Positions 8,331-17,513 of a stretch of DNA of 64,000 bases are shown piece by piece. Source of the DNA: SIG350 sp964520895 (GTDB lineage Bacteria; Bacillota; Clostridia; TANB77; SIG350); assembly GCA_964520895.1 (NCBI GenBank), contig CAZFOR010000001.1, positions 1-64,000 of the forward strand, in the 5' to 3' direction. A program made the position numbers and the translations under genes. The notes below the pieces were generated by a model. The model saw nothing but the letters and a program-made list of their open reading frames with translations. It was not told the origin of the DNA and searched no databases. Every line of letters starts with the position of its first letter. The stretch's first letter is position 1.

Positions 8331-9506
8331 TTAATGTATTAGTTCTTTATTATTTTTAAAAATATTTAAATAAATTAATATTGTAGATATTTTTACAACT
8401 TGTGAAATTAGTATTGTAAACACTACTCCATATTTGTCTGCAATTACTCCAACTAATATAGCTGAGACCGCATATGTAATACTTATAACTAATGATTTAA
8501 GTGAGCCCATACTAGCTCTGTATTCATCTGTATATAACCTTTGTGCTATTTTTCCTTTTGCAATATCTGTTGGTATTAAAGAATTACTTACTAATATAAA
8601 TGGTGAGATTATGTTTTTTGTTAATACTGCTAATATATTTGATAATGCACTATATATATTTCCCCATATTATTATGTTTTTGTTGTTAAACTTCTTTATT
8701 ATTTTTCCACCAAACCAACTAGCAAAAAAAGAGCCTATATTTGATAATACACATGGAATTCCAAGTGCCCATGTTGGCCAAACTAATTCATAAAATACTG
8801 ACCTAAATTGATATGTAGCTTCACCTATTCCACCAGATAATCCATCTGCTATCATTTGTTTTGTTAATGTTTTATTTTTTAATGTCTGCTTTATTGTTTG
8901 TTTCAAATGTGCATATGGGTTGACATTAACCTTTTTAGTAGTTATAGCTGGTTCATCAATTTTTAATCCAATAAATATGTTAATTATTTTTGGTATTATT
9001 GTTAGATACATTATTAATCTATATGAAAATATGTATGCTACAACCCCACCAACTACTGCACCCAGTCCACATGCAACTTGATACATTGAATTAACTTTGC
9101 CCAAATATGTTGCATATTCATCTTGTTTTCCATTTTGTTTTAACAAATCATATAATAGTGCTTCATTGTTTCCACTGAAAAATGCTATTTCAATACCTTC
9201 TAGTATCGCACCTATTACTAATAATTTGTAATCCCCAGCTACTGCAAACATTATTGAATAACTAAGTGACGCAATAGTTCCGAGTATTACTGTTTTCTTT
9301 CTTCCTAATCTATCTGAAATAACCCCTGTTGGTAATTCAAATAACGCAGAAGATATCATTGTTATTGAAAAGATACTCATTCCTAATGTCATTGAACCTG
9401 TTACTTTTACAAAATATATTGCAACAATAGCACAATAAAATTTTAGATCCATAAATAAATTTAAAAGACCTAATAGTTTTATGTTTCTGTTTAATCTTTT
9501 TTCCAT
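8331..9506 (-). CDS. MFS transporter (drug-efflux-like)
   Basis: A 391-residue protein with about 12 membrane segments. The major facilitator loop motif between helices 2 and 3 is visible as GVISDRLGRKK. An export role is likely from the family; the substrate is unknown. AAAGGAG precedes the ATG. A short open frame with its own ribosome-binding site and a possible attenuator stem lie in the 267-base leader, which suggests translation-coupled control of the kind seen for antibiotic resistance genes. Confidence 0.8.
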   Translation of the reverse strand: MEKRLNRNIKLLGLLNLFMDLKFYCAIVAIYFVKVTGSMTLGMSIFSITMISSALFELPTGVISDRLGRKKTVILGTIASLSYSIMFAVAGDYKLLVIGAILEGIEIAFFSGNNEALLYDLLKQNGKQDEYATYLGKVNSMYQVACGLGAVVGGVVAYIFSYRLIMYLTIIPKIINIFIGLKIDEPAITTKKVNVNPYAHLKQTIKQTLKNKTLTKQMIADGLSGGIGEATYQFRSVFYELVWPTWALGIPCVLSNIGSFFASWFGGKIIKKFNNKNIIIWGNIYSALSNILAVLTKNIISPFILVSNSLIPTDIAKGKIAQRLYTDEYRASMGSLKSLVISITYAVSAILVGVIADKYGVVFTILISQVVKISTILIYLNIFKNNKELIH

Positions 9507-9546
9507 AAAAAAACTCCTTTGTATTTAATTTAAAATCTAACTTACA

Positions 9547-9623
9547 TGATTTTAATAAAACAAAAGAGTATATAAATCTATATTATTATATATTTTTTTA
9601 CTGCTTTTATTAAATTAAAATCA
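9547..9623 (-). promoter_or_regulatory. Possible attenuator stem in the MFS leader
   Basis: TGATTTTAAT at the end of the leader peptide frame (9614-9623) is exactly complementary to ATTAAAATCA (9547-9556) nearer the MFS start. A ribosome on the leader peptide would cover the first arm. This is inference from complementarity only; the stem is A+T-rich. Confidence 0.3.
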
Positions 9624-9648
9624 CCCTAATATTCCCACGGTTAATCAT
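9610..9648 (-). CDS. Possible 12-residue leader peptide for the MFS gene
   Basis: An AGGAG site ten bases upstream of an ATG opens the frame MINRGNIRVILI followed by TAA. It lies about 100 bases before the MFS start. Short basic and hydrophobic leader peptides precede many inducible resistance genes in Firmicutes. Whether this one is translated is unproven. Confidence 0.35.
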   Translation of the reverse strand: MINRGNIRVILI

Positions 9649-9773
9649 ATTTCATCATCTCCTATTAATTTAATTTATGTAAGCAATAATTACTTACTAT
9701 TATATTTTACCATAATTTTCTTGTTATTTCTATACTTGTTTATTAATTTTTCTTGAAAACCAAATCTTTTTTA

Positions 9774-11042
9774 TTAATCTTTCAAACAACCAATTGGCAC
9801 AACTAAAACTCCTTTTTCAGTAGTATAAGCCATATCAGTACCAGTTATCACCATTAAAAATTCAGGTTCACCAATTTTAGGTTCATTTTTTAATATTAAC
9901 TCCTTTAAAGCTAACAAATGTTCTTCTGCTTCTTTTATCCTTGTTCCACCAAGTTTTGTTTCAACTAATGCATATCTTCCGTCATATAACTGAATTACAT
10001 TATCACATTCCAAATTATATCTATCTCTATAATGTTTTAAGGTCCCTCCTATTGAATTAACATATACACTTAAATCCCTATTTGCTAGATTTTCAAATAG
10101 CAAACCATATGTTCTAATATCAAGCATAATCTCTTTTGGCGACACACCTAATGCAGCAATTGCAAGTGATGGATCTATCATACTTTTTTTAGGTGATGTT
10201 CTAATTGCTGTTTTACTTCTAATATTAGGATTCCATGCTTCTATTTCTTCAATAATATACAATTTTTTCAATACATTCATATAATCAATTATTGTTTTTT
10301 CACTAACATCTAAATAATTTGCTTTTATATCTTCAAATAGTGATTGATCAGAATCTATTGTTGATACTTGCCTTGCATATGCTTTTAAAATAGCTCTAGC
10401 AAGATTAGGATTTCTATTAACCCCATCTACTCTTGAAATATCAGATTCACATAATACTTCAATATAATTCTTTGATATTGCAAGAGAATCTTTTTCATTT
10501 AACTCAATAGAACTTGGCCATCCACCTCTGCATAACACATATGCTATTTTCTCATAATCTAAATCTGTTTTTATTCCATCAATATTTCTATTTCCATTTA
10601 ATATTTCAGTTAATGAAATTTTTCCATTCGAATCTCCACTTTCAAACAATGTCATTGGTTTCATTGTTACAAAAGCAAATCTTCCCACACCACTGTGTAA
10701 TGAACTATCTTCATTTGGAGTTGCAGAACCAGTAAGTATATATTGATTAGGAAGTCCTATACTATCTACTGAATATCTTACAGCATTCCACAATTTAGGA
10801 ACTAACTGCCATTCATCTATTAGCCTTGGCTTTTCACCTTCTAACAATAATGATGGTTTAGTATTAGCAAGTTCAATATAGTTTTCTTGTAAATCTGGAT
10901 TTTGCATTTCTAAAACACTTTTGGCTATTTGCTTTGCACTTGTTGTTTTTCCACACCATTTTGGTCCTCTTATTAGTATTGCTCCAACTATTGATAATTT
11001 TTCATTTATTTCTTTATCAATAATTCTTTTTATATAATTCAT
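9774..11042 (-). CDS. AAA-family ATPase with DUF4143 domain
   Basis: A 422-residue protein. Walker A is GPKWCGKTT (26-34). A Walker B-like LIDEWQLVP and a sensor-like LTGSATP follow, and the C-terminal DUF4143 part contains YGLLFENLANRDL and YALVETKLGG. Members are widespread, often present as several copies per genome, and have no settled role; a nuclease-like fold in the C-terminal part has been proposed. Three 23-bp repeats lie immediately upstream. The gene stands alone. Confidence 0.85.
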   Translation of the reverse strand: MNYIKRIIDKEINEKLSIVGAILIRGPKWCGKTTSAKQIAKSVLEMQNPDLQENYIELANTKPSLLLEGEKPRLIDEWQLVPKLWNAVRYSVDSIGLPNQYILTGSATPNEDSSLHSGVGRFAFVTMKPMTLFESGDSNGKISLTEILNGNRNIDGIKTDLDYEKIAYVLCRGGWPSSIELNEKDSLAISKNYIEVLCESDISRVDGVNRNPNLARAILKAYARQVSTIDSDQSLFEDIKANYLDVSEKTIIDYMNVLKKLYIIEEIEAWNPNIRSKTAIRTSPKKSMIDPSLAIAALGVSPKEIMLDIRTYGLLFENLANRDLSVYVNSIGGTLKHYRDRYNLECDNVIQLYDGRYALVETKLGGTRIKEAEEHLLALKELILKNEPKIGEPEFLMVITGTDMAYTTEKGVLVVPIGCLKD

Positions 11043-11086
11043 TATATCACCTTCTTTAATTTATTATATCACTTTTTCTTGTTAAT

Positions 11087-11155
11087 TTCAATGATTTGTG
11101 GTATTTTACTTCAATAATTTGCGGTATTTCGTTTCAGTGATTTGTGATAGTATTT
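11087..11155. repeat. Three imperfect 23-bp direct repeats
   Basis: Units begin at 11087, 11110 and 11133, an exact 23-base period, with the core TTCA(A/G)T(G/A)ATTTG(T/C)G(G/A)TA. They fill the 117-base space between the ATPase start and the lytic transglycosylase stop. Because they sit directly upstream of the ATPase gene they may be operator sites or binding sites of that protein. They are too few and too degenerate for a CRISPR array. Confidence 0.65.
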
Positions 11156-11159
11156 TCTA

Positions 11160-11714
11160 TTATTCATTTCCCCATATCTTATTATATGCTTCATATTCCC
11201 TTAATACCTTTTGCCAATATGCTTTTGTTTCTGGAAATGGTATATTATATAAAGATTGTACATCATCTGTTACAATTTTCTCTTGTATCCATTTATCTAG
11301 GTTTCCCTGTCCAGCATTATATGCAATTAATGCATATTTTTCATTATTGTCATATTTATTTAATAATTGACTAAAATATGCTACACCTATTTCAATATTA
11401 GTTTCAGGCTCATATAACATATCTACTTCAAAATCTTTTATACCAATTTTATTACTAACCTCTATCGCAGTTTCATCCATTATTTGCATCAAACCCTTTG
11501 CACCTGCTTTTGATGTTATTTTCTCATCAAAATTACTTTCAACTTTTATAATACCATATATTAAATTTTCTTCAACATCATATTTATCACTTATTTTAGT
11601 TATTATATCATCATGTTTTTTAGGATAAATATTTTCTCTAGTAAAATATGTTGCACCTTTTACTGCAAAATATATTACTACTATAACTAAAACTAATTTT
11701 ATTATCTTCTTCAC
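11160..11714 (-). CDS. Membrane-anchored lytic transglycosylase
   Basis: A 184-residue protein with an N-terminal membrane segment (about 5-22) and an SLT-type lysozyme-like domain. The catalytic glutamate is E59 in IIKVESNFD, followed by the family motif SKAGAKGLMQIM, and AYNAGQGN appears near the end. It cleaves peptidoglycan glycan strands outside the membrane. It is the last gene of the polA operon, 41 bases after polA. Confidence 0.9.
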   Translation of the reverse strand: MKKIIKLVLVIVVIYFAVKGATYFTRENIYPKKHDDIITKISDKYDVEENLIYGIIKVESNFDEKITSKAGAKGLMQIMDETAIEVSNKIGIKDFEVDMLYEPETNIEIGVAYFSQLLNKYDNNEKYALIAYNAGQGNLDKWIQEKIVTDDVQSLYNIPFPETKAYWQKVLREYEAYNKIWGNE

Positions 11715-11755
11715 GCTCTACTCTCCTTTGCATTTTTATCTTTAGTATTGGGTAA

Positions 11756-14500
11756 CTATTTAGTTTCATACCAACTATTACCAACATTTATATCAACCTT
11801 TAATTTAACATTTAATTTAACTGCATTTTCCATACAATTAGATAACAACTCTTTTACTTCATCTACTTCATTATCTGGTGATTCAATAATAAGCTCATCA
11901 TGTATTTGAAGTATTAATCTTGATTTTAAATTTTTGCTTTTTAGTTCATTATGAACATTAATCATAGCTATCTTTATAATATCAGCAGCTGTTCCTTGTA
12001 TAGGTGTATTTATTGATACCCTTTCACCAAACTGTCTAATATTATAGTTTGATGATTTAATTTCGGGAATATATCTTCTTCTATTAAACATAGTTTCTAC
12101 ATATCCCTTTTCTTTTGCAACCTCTATTGATTTATCCATAAACTCTTTTATTCCACTATATTTACTCAAATATTTTTCAATATATTCTTTTGCTTGTTTA
12201 ACAGTTTTACCTATTGATTGTGACAATCCATAATCACTTATACCATAAACAATACCAAAATTTACAGCCTTTGCAGCAGACCTATCTTTTGATGTTAATT
12301 CCTCTTTAGTTAAATCAAATACTTGCATAGCAGTAGTTGAGTGTATATCCTCATCATTGTTAAATGCAGTTAACATTACCTCATCATTTGCAATATGTGC
12401 TAATACCCTAAGCTCAATTTGAGAATAATCTGCATCAATTAATTTACAACCTTTTCTTGAAACAAACATTTTTCTTAAATTTCTTCCATAATCAGTTCTA
12501 ACAGGAATGTTTTGTAAATTTGGATCTTTAGAACTTAACCTACCTGTTGCTGTTACAGTTTGATTTAATTTAGAATGTATTTCATCTAAATTATTAATAT
12601 ATGGTCTTATACCATCAACATATGTTGTCTTTATTTTACTAACTTGCCTATAATCTAATATCTTGTTTATAATATCATGGTGTTCTTTTAGTTTTTCCAA
12701 TACATCAACATCTGTTGAGTAACCTGATTTATTTTTCTTTATAACTGGTAATTTCAATTTTTCAAAAAGTATTTCACCTAATTGTTTTGGCGAATTTATA
12801 TTAAACTCAGTTTCTGCCAGTTTATATATTTCTTTTTCTAATAACTTACATCTTTCATCAACTTCATTACCTATTTCATCTAATACTTTTTTATCTACTT
12901 TAACACCCTCTATTTCCATATCTGCAAGTACAGGTATTAATTTCATTTCAATATTATTAAACAATTCAAATTGATTATATTCTTCTAGTTCTTTTTCAAA
13001 TATTTTATATAACCCAAATACTCCAATACATATATTATATGCATTATCTATTTTAGATTTATTATTATCATTATTATTATTATTTGAGTTATCTCCAAAT
13101 CCTAAATCAAATGTTATTTGAGTTTCTTTCTTTTCTTCCATATCTAATGTAATATTAAAATATTCATTTATCATATCTTCTAATATATATTTGTTTTTAA
13201 GTGGATCTAATAAATATTTTGCAATTAATACATCAAAATACATATTATTAAACTTAATACCTATATCGTTTAGCATAATATAGTCTTTTTTCATATCAAA
13301 ACTAATCTTTTTTATTTCTGTACTTTCAAATATATCTTTGAAATATTTTATAAAATTATCTTTAGTTAATATATCTTTTTCAATTACATATGTAGAATTA
13401 TCTACTAAAAATGAAAATATTTCAATATCATCAAAACTATATCTTTCTTTATCTGTAAAATAATACGTAAATATGTTTTCACTATTTATCTTATCTAATA
13501 AATGTGTAAGTTCATTAATATCTTTTATTTGTATTTTCTCTATACTATCTATATCAAAACCCTCTATTTGTATATCAACATTTTGGTTTAAGTTTGAATC
13601 AATATTCTTTTCTAAATCTAATCTTTGTATAAATGTTTTCAATTCTAATTTTTTAAGCAGATTATATAACTCATTATATTTATATTCTTTTACTTTTATT
13701 TCATCTAATGTATATTCAATAGGTACTTCTAAATATATTTCACCTAGTTCCCTACTTAAATATGCTTTATCTTTATTTTCAATTAATCTTTCTAATAATT
13801 TACCTTTAATATCTTTTTGGTCTGGATTGTTTTCCAAAAATTCATATACACCATCAACTGAATTATATTTTTGAATTAATGTAAGTGCTGTTTTTTCTCC
13901 AACTCCAGGAATACCAGGTATATTATCTGAACTATCACCCATTAATGCTTTTAATTCAATCATTTGCAAAGGCTCTAAACTATATTTTTCTTTTATACTA
14001 TCTGGTATAATCTTTTCAGTTTTAGTTTTACCCATTGCAGTATGTGGAAGCTTTATATATATATTATTATCAACTAATTGAAAACTATCTCTATCACCTG
14101 TAAGTATCGCTACACTATTTCCGCTTCTTGACATATTTTTAGATATAGTACCTATAATATCATCTGCCTCGTATCCTTCCAATTCAAACACACTTATATT
14201 CATAGCCCTTAATACATCCTTTATAATTGGAACCTGAACTACCAATTCTTCTGGCATACCATGTCTACCTGCTTTATATTGCTCATATCTAGTATGTCTA
14301 AAAGTAGGTGCTCTTAGATCAAAAGCAACTGCTATATGTGTTGGTTTCTCCTCATTTATTTCTTTTAACATAATAGATAAAAAACCAAATATAGCATTTG
14401 TATATATCCCATCTTTTGTTCTAAGTAAATTAGATGTAGATATACCATAAAATGCTCTATTTAATATACTATTTCCATCAATTATCAATAATTTTTCCAT
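11756..14500 (-). CDS. polA: DNA polymerase I
   Basis: A 914-residue protein. Residues 1-290 form a 5'-3' flap exonuclease domain (starting LLIIDGNSILNRAFYG, with GYEADDIIGT and GIPGVGEKTA). The polymerase has motif A DADYSQIELRVLAH, motif B RSAAKAVNFGIVYG and motif C QIHDELIIE. The middle 3'-5' exonuclease-like domain lacks the DxE residues and is presumably inactive, as in many Firmicutes. An asparagine-rich tract (GDNSNNNNNDNN), encoded by repeated AAT near 13070, interrupts that domain. The ATG at 14500 has GAAAGGA upstream; a TTG five codons earlier lies within that site. Confidence 0.95.
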   Translation of the reverse strand: MEKLLIIDGNSILNRAFYGISTSNLLRTKDGIYTNAIFGFLSIMLKEINEEKPTHIAVAFDLRAPTFRHTRYEQYKAGRHGMPEELVVQVPIIKDVLRAMNISVFELEGYEADDIIGTISKNMSRSGNSVAILTGDRDSFQLVDNNIYIKLPHTAMGKTKTEKIIPDSIKEKYSLEPLQMIELKALMGDSSDNIPGIPGVGEKTALTLIQKYNSVDGVYEFLENNPDQKDIKGKLLERLIENKDKAYLSRELGEIYLEVPIEYTLDEIKVKEYKYNELYNLLKKLELKTFIQRLDLEKNIDSNLNQNVDIQIEGFDIDSIEKIQIKDINELTHLLDKINSENIFTYYFTDKERYSFDDIEIFSFLVDNSTYVIEKDILTKDNFIKYFKDIFESTEIKKISFDMKKDYIMLNDIGIKFNNMYFDVLIAKYLLDPLKNKYILEDMINEYFNITLDMEEKKETQITFDLGFGDNSNNNNNDNNKSKIDNAYNICIGVFGLYKIFEKELEEYNQFELFNNIEMKLIPVLADMEIEGVKVDKKVLDEIGNEVDERCKLLEKEIYKLAETEFNINSPKQLGEILFEKLKLPVIKKNKSGYSTDVDVLEKLKEHHDIINKILDYRQVSKIKTTYVDGIRPYINNLDEIHSKLNQTVTATGRLSSKDPNLQNIPVRTDYGRNLRKMFVSRKGCKLIDADYSQIELRVLAHIANDEVMLTAFNNDEDIHSTTAMQVFDLTKEELTSKDRSAAKAVNFGIVYGISDYGLSQSIGKTVKQAKEYIEKYLSKYSGIKEFMDKSIEVAKEKGYVETMFNRRRYIPEIKSSNYNIRQFGERVSINTPIQGTAADIIKIAMINVHNELKSKNLKSRLILQIHDELIIESPDNEVDEVKELLSNCMENAVKLNVKLKVDINVGNSWYETK

Positions 14501-14534
14501 ACATTTTCCTTTCAATTAATTACATACTAACTTT

Positions 14535-15140
14535 TTATTTTAAATCTTCTATATTATACAAATTATATCCTTCATAATTATAACTTGCATCAATTCCTTT
14601 CATATAAACTTCTCTGTCGTTTATTTTATTTGTTAATGCATTATCTAGCAACATTTTTATTTCAATATTTTTTATTGGACTACGTTCCATTGCTAATAAA
14701 TAATCCTCTTTATTAACATTGCTCCAATCTATTACCATATTAATCTCTTTTTTCAAAATCATATCTAACCATATTCTTGTACTTCTTCCATTTCCTTCTC
14801 TAAAAGGATGTGCTATATTCATCTCTATATATTTTTCTATAATCTCATCAAAAGTTGATTGTGGCATACTATCAATTTTTTTTAAAGCATCTTCCAAATA
14901 TACAGAAGAAGTGAATCTAAAATTACTTTTTGAAATATTTTCATTTCGTAGTACCCCTGCAATTTCATATATATCTTCAAATAAATATTTATGAATTTGT
15001 GATAATCCCTTAAATGTTCCTACTTCAAAAAAATTTAATATTCCTTTTTCAAACAACTCAATTGCTTTTATTTTTGTTATTTTTTCTTCCTTTTCAGCTA
15101 ATTCAACTAAATTTGTTATTCCTAATTTATTTTTTGACAT
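14535..15140 (-). CDS. fic: Fic family adenylyltransferase, class III
   Basis: A 201-residue protein with the full catalytic motif HPFREGNGR (H111 to R119), so AMP transfer is expected. Near the C-terminus, S186-YNY-E190-G fits the inhibitory (S/T)xxxE(G/N) motif of class III Fic proteins such as the Neisseria one, in which the glutamate blocks ATP until oligomers dissociate. The ATG at 15140 follows GGAAAGGTGA. It lies between a broken HipA-like kinase gene and polA. Confidence 0.9.
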   Translation of the reverse strand: MSKNKLGITNLVELAEKEEKITKIKAIELFEKGILNFFEVGTFKGLSQIHKYLFEDIYEIAGVLRNENISKSNFRFTSSVYLEDALKKIDSMPQSTFDEIIEKYIEMNIAHPFREGNGRSTRIWLDMILKKEINMVIDWSNVNKEDYLLAMERSPIKNIEIKMLLDNALTNKINDREVYMKGIDASYNYEGYNLYNIEDLK

Positions 15141-15220
15141 CTTAACTTTCACCTTTCCTTTAATTGGTATTACTATGTACATATATTAGTTATATCAAAT
15201 TTTACGATAACTCAATTGTA

Positions 15221-16099
15221 TTAGATTAATTTTTCATAACTTGATTTTAATATTTCTTCATATCTTAACTTTAATATTTTATAATAAAATTCTTTCCTTA
15301 TATCAGTTATCAAAGTCATTTCATAAATAATATTTTTAATACTTTCCATATTAATTCTTGGATATATTCTTAAAAGTGCATCATTACAATCTTTATCTTC
15401 TAAACTATTTATATATTCAAAATAATTTATTTTTTTTTCATTTACTTTTAATGCAGATGTTGGGAATACAAATACTCTGGCTTTCATTTCTTCCTCATCT
15501 TCAATAATTTCGGATATTCTCTCATCTGATAACTGTGGAAACATACAAGAAGCACAATCATAAATAGGTGCAATCTCTATATGCATATTTTTTTCATCTA
15601 TTAAAAATCCCCAATTACCATTGTGTCTATCAAAATTTCCAACTAAACTATCAGCTATAAACATATCCCAGAAAAAATCCTTTAGCTGTTTTACATCATA
15701 TATTAATTGATTATCTATTGTTTCTAGTACTTCACTTAGTTCTGTTCCATAACCATTTTTAGAAATTTCAATCTGACTATTTTTTAATTCTGCAAATTGT
15801 TTAAGAATATTTCCTTCTGATGTAAAATCTTTGCAAGCAACAACAATCTTTTGACTACCATTCAAATTATATTTTCCTAAAATTGTTTGTTGTACATTCA
15901 AACCTAAAGTTCTAAATATGTTACATGTTAAATATTCCGAAATGCAGCTATTTGAATATGTTTATTCATCTGCATTTTCAGTTTTTACTGGAAATTTTAA
16001 CATATAGTCTTCATTGTTATATTTAATACATATTTTCCCACCATTTTTTCCACCATAATATTTATAATTATTTATTTCACAATTTGTAAAATCAATCAT
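15221..16099 (-). pseudogene. HipA/CtkA-like kinase gene with an in-frame stop
   Basis: One frame starting at ATG 16099 (GGAGG upstream) reads MIDFTNCEINNYKYYGGKNG, then stops at a TAA (15962-15964) after residue 45. It continues in the same frame through TYSNSCISEYLTCNIF to the end, 291 residues in all. Without the stop it would be a complete HipA-like kinase, with the catalytic segment GNFDRHNGNWGFL and the metal-binding YDCASC. The downstream part has no ATG of its own near its beginning. A single base (for example TTA to TAA) explains the lesion, which may be a true pseudogene or a consensus error. The start is two bases after the queH stop. Confidence 0.8.
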
Positions 16100-16100
16100 T

Positions 16101-16862
16101 TCATTCCTCCATTCTAATGTATTTTTTATATAAGTAATCACACTGTTTTTCTGTAATATCGCCATCCACATAAGCACTATTTATTGACCCTTGTAACTCA
16201 TTTATCAAACAATCTAAGTAACTTACTTTATTCTTTTTTCCATCTTTTAAATTTCTTAAATCATTTTCTAAATAATTAGGTAAACATTTCTCTAATATTT
16301 TTTCATCAAATCTCTCTTTGTCTGATTCAATATTTTTTTGATATCTTTCTTGTTCACTATATATACACCCACAATACTTTTGCATATATATACCAAACTC
16401 TCTAGCTTTGTCTTGTCCTTGTCTAAAGCCTTGTCTAAAATCAATATATTTAAATTCAATCTTATATTTACTAGCATATTTCTCACATACTTGTTTTAGC
16501 AATTCATGATTTTGATACGGACTTATTAGAAGTGTTGTTGTAAAACTATCAAAACCATTTTCTTTTGCATATATAACTGTTTGTTCAATTCTTTTATTAT
16601 AGCAATATATACATCTTTCATTTTCCTTATTTACAACACTTCTGCAAAACTCTATTAATCCATATTCATCTTTTACATTAACCTTTATATCTGTATCCTT
16701 ATATAAATCAATTAATGTATTTCTCCTTGCCTCATATTCTTTATATGGATGAATGTTAGGATTATACCATAATATTTCAAAATCAATATTCATCTTCCTT
16801 AATATGTCCACACAATATATACTACATGGACCACAACATGTATGTAACAACAATTTACTCAT
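16101..16862 (-). CDS. queH: Epoxyqueuosine reductase QueH
   Basis: A 253-residue protein with the QueH pattern: LLHTCCGPC (C9, C10, C13) near the start, WYNPNIHPYKEY, a CIYCYNKR pair and CGCIYSEQER. It performs the last step of queuosine synthesis in bacteria lacking QueG. tgt and queA lie at 50.6-52.8 kb. It follows the flavoprotein gene by 11 bases, so they share a transcript. Confidence 0.92.
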   Translation of the reverse strand: MSKLLLHTCCGPCSIYCVDILRKMNIDFEILWYNPNIHPYKEYEARRNTLIDLYKDTDIKVNVKDEYGLIEFCRSVVNKENERCIYCYNKRIEQTVIYAKENGFDSFTTTLLISPYQNHELLKQVCEKYASKYKIEFKYIDFRQGFRQGQDKAREFGIYMQKYCGCIYSEQERYQKNIESDKERFDEKILEKCLPNYLENDLRNLKDGKKNKVSYLDCLINELQGSINSAYVDGDITEKQCDYLYKKYIRMEE

Positions 16863-16873
16863 TTCTCATTCTC

Positions 16874-17395
16874 CTAGTTTTTATATATCGTATTTTTTAT
16901 TTCCATTATTCTATCAATATAGTTAAACTTTAGCATATCTCCTTCTTGGAAATACCATGTTTTCACAAATTCAACTTTTAGATATATTGATATTTCATCA
17001 AAATATTTATCAATACTCTCTATTTCTTCTTTATTTTCTTCCTTTGTACCTTCACCAACTAATATCAAATATATTTTTTTTCCTTTTAATGTCTCTGCTT
17101 CATAACATGGAAACAACCTATCAATAAATGTTTTTGCTTGTGCAGATATTTGATTAAAATATATAGGTGATACTAGTATAAATGAATCAAAATCTTTAAT
17201 ATTATCATAAATATTATCCATATCATCTTGCATGATACATCTACCATCCCTATTTGTTCTACATGCAAAACATCCCCTACAATAATGAATATCTAATTCA
17301 TTCAAAGGAAAAAACGCATCATCAACATTCATAATGTCTTTTACTATCTTGTAGCAATTTTGAGTCCTTGGACTTGCTGAAATAAACAGTTTCAT
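16874..17395 (-). CDS. Flavodoxin-family NAD(P)H oxidoreductase
   Basis: A 173-residue protein with the FMN-binding start (LFISASPRTQN) and a cysteine segment YCRGCFACRTNRDGRCIMQDDM, typical of the iron-sulfur-flavoprotein-like flavodoxin family. A conserved DSFILVSPIYF strand follows. It probably transfers electrons; being the first gene of the queH operon makes a link to the reduction step possible, but that is inference. Confidence 0.8.
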   Translation of the reverse strand: MKLFISASPRTQNCYKIVKDIMNVDDAFFPLNELDIHYCRGCFACRTNRDGRCIMQDDMDNIYDNIKDFDSFILVSPIYFNQISAQAKTFIDRLFPCYEAETLKGKKIYLILVGEGTKEENKEEIESIDKYFDEISIYLKVEFVKTWYFQEGDMLKFNYIDRIMEIKNTIYKN

Positions 17396-17460
17396 AATAC
17401 AAACCTCCTTTACATTAAAATCTCTCTCATTTAGCTACATATATTATATATTGAAACACG

Positions 17461-17489
17461 AAAAAAAACTAGTACCTTATACTAGTTTT
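17461..17489 (-). terminator. Terminator of ruvB (cassette copy 1)
   Basis: Arms AAAACTAGTA and TACTAGTTTT with a five-base loop, then eight T on the minus strand, 25 bases after the ruvB stop. It is followed by TTTCAATATATAATATAT, also found after the hairpin upstream of ruvB. Confidence 0.85.
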
Positions 17490-17513
17490 CTTATTACATA
17501 TTACATTATGTTA

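Noticed and set aside
11087..11155. The 23-bp repeats as a CRISPR array
   Set aside because: There are only three degenerate units with no distinct spacers, and no cas genes are in the window.
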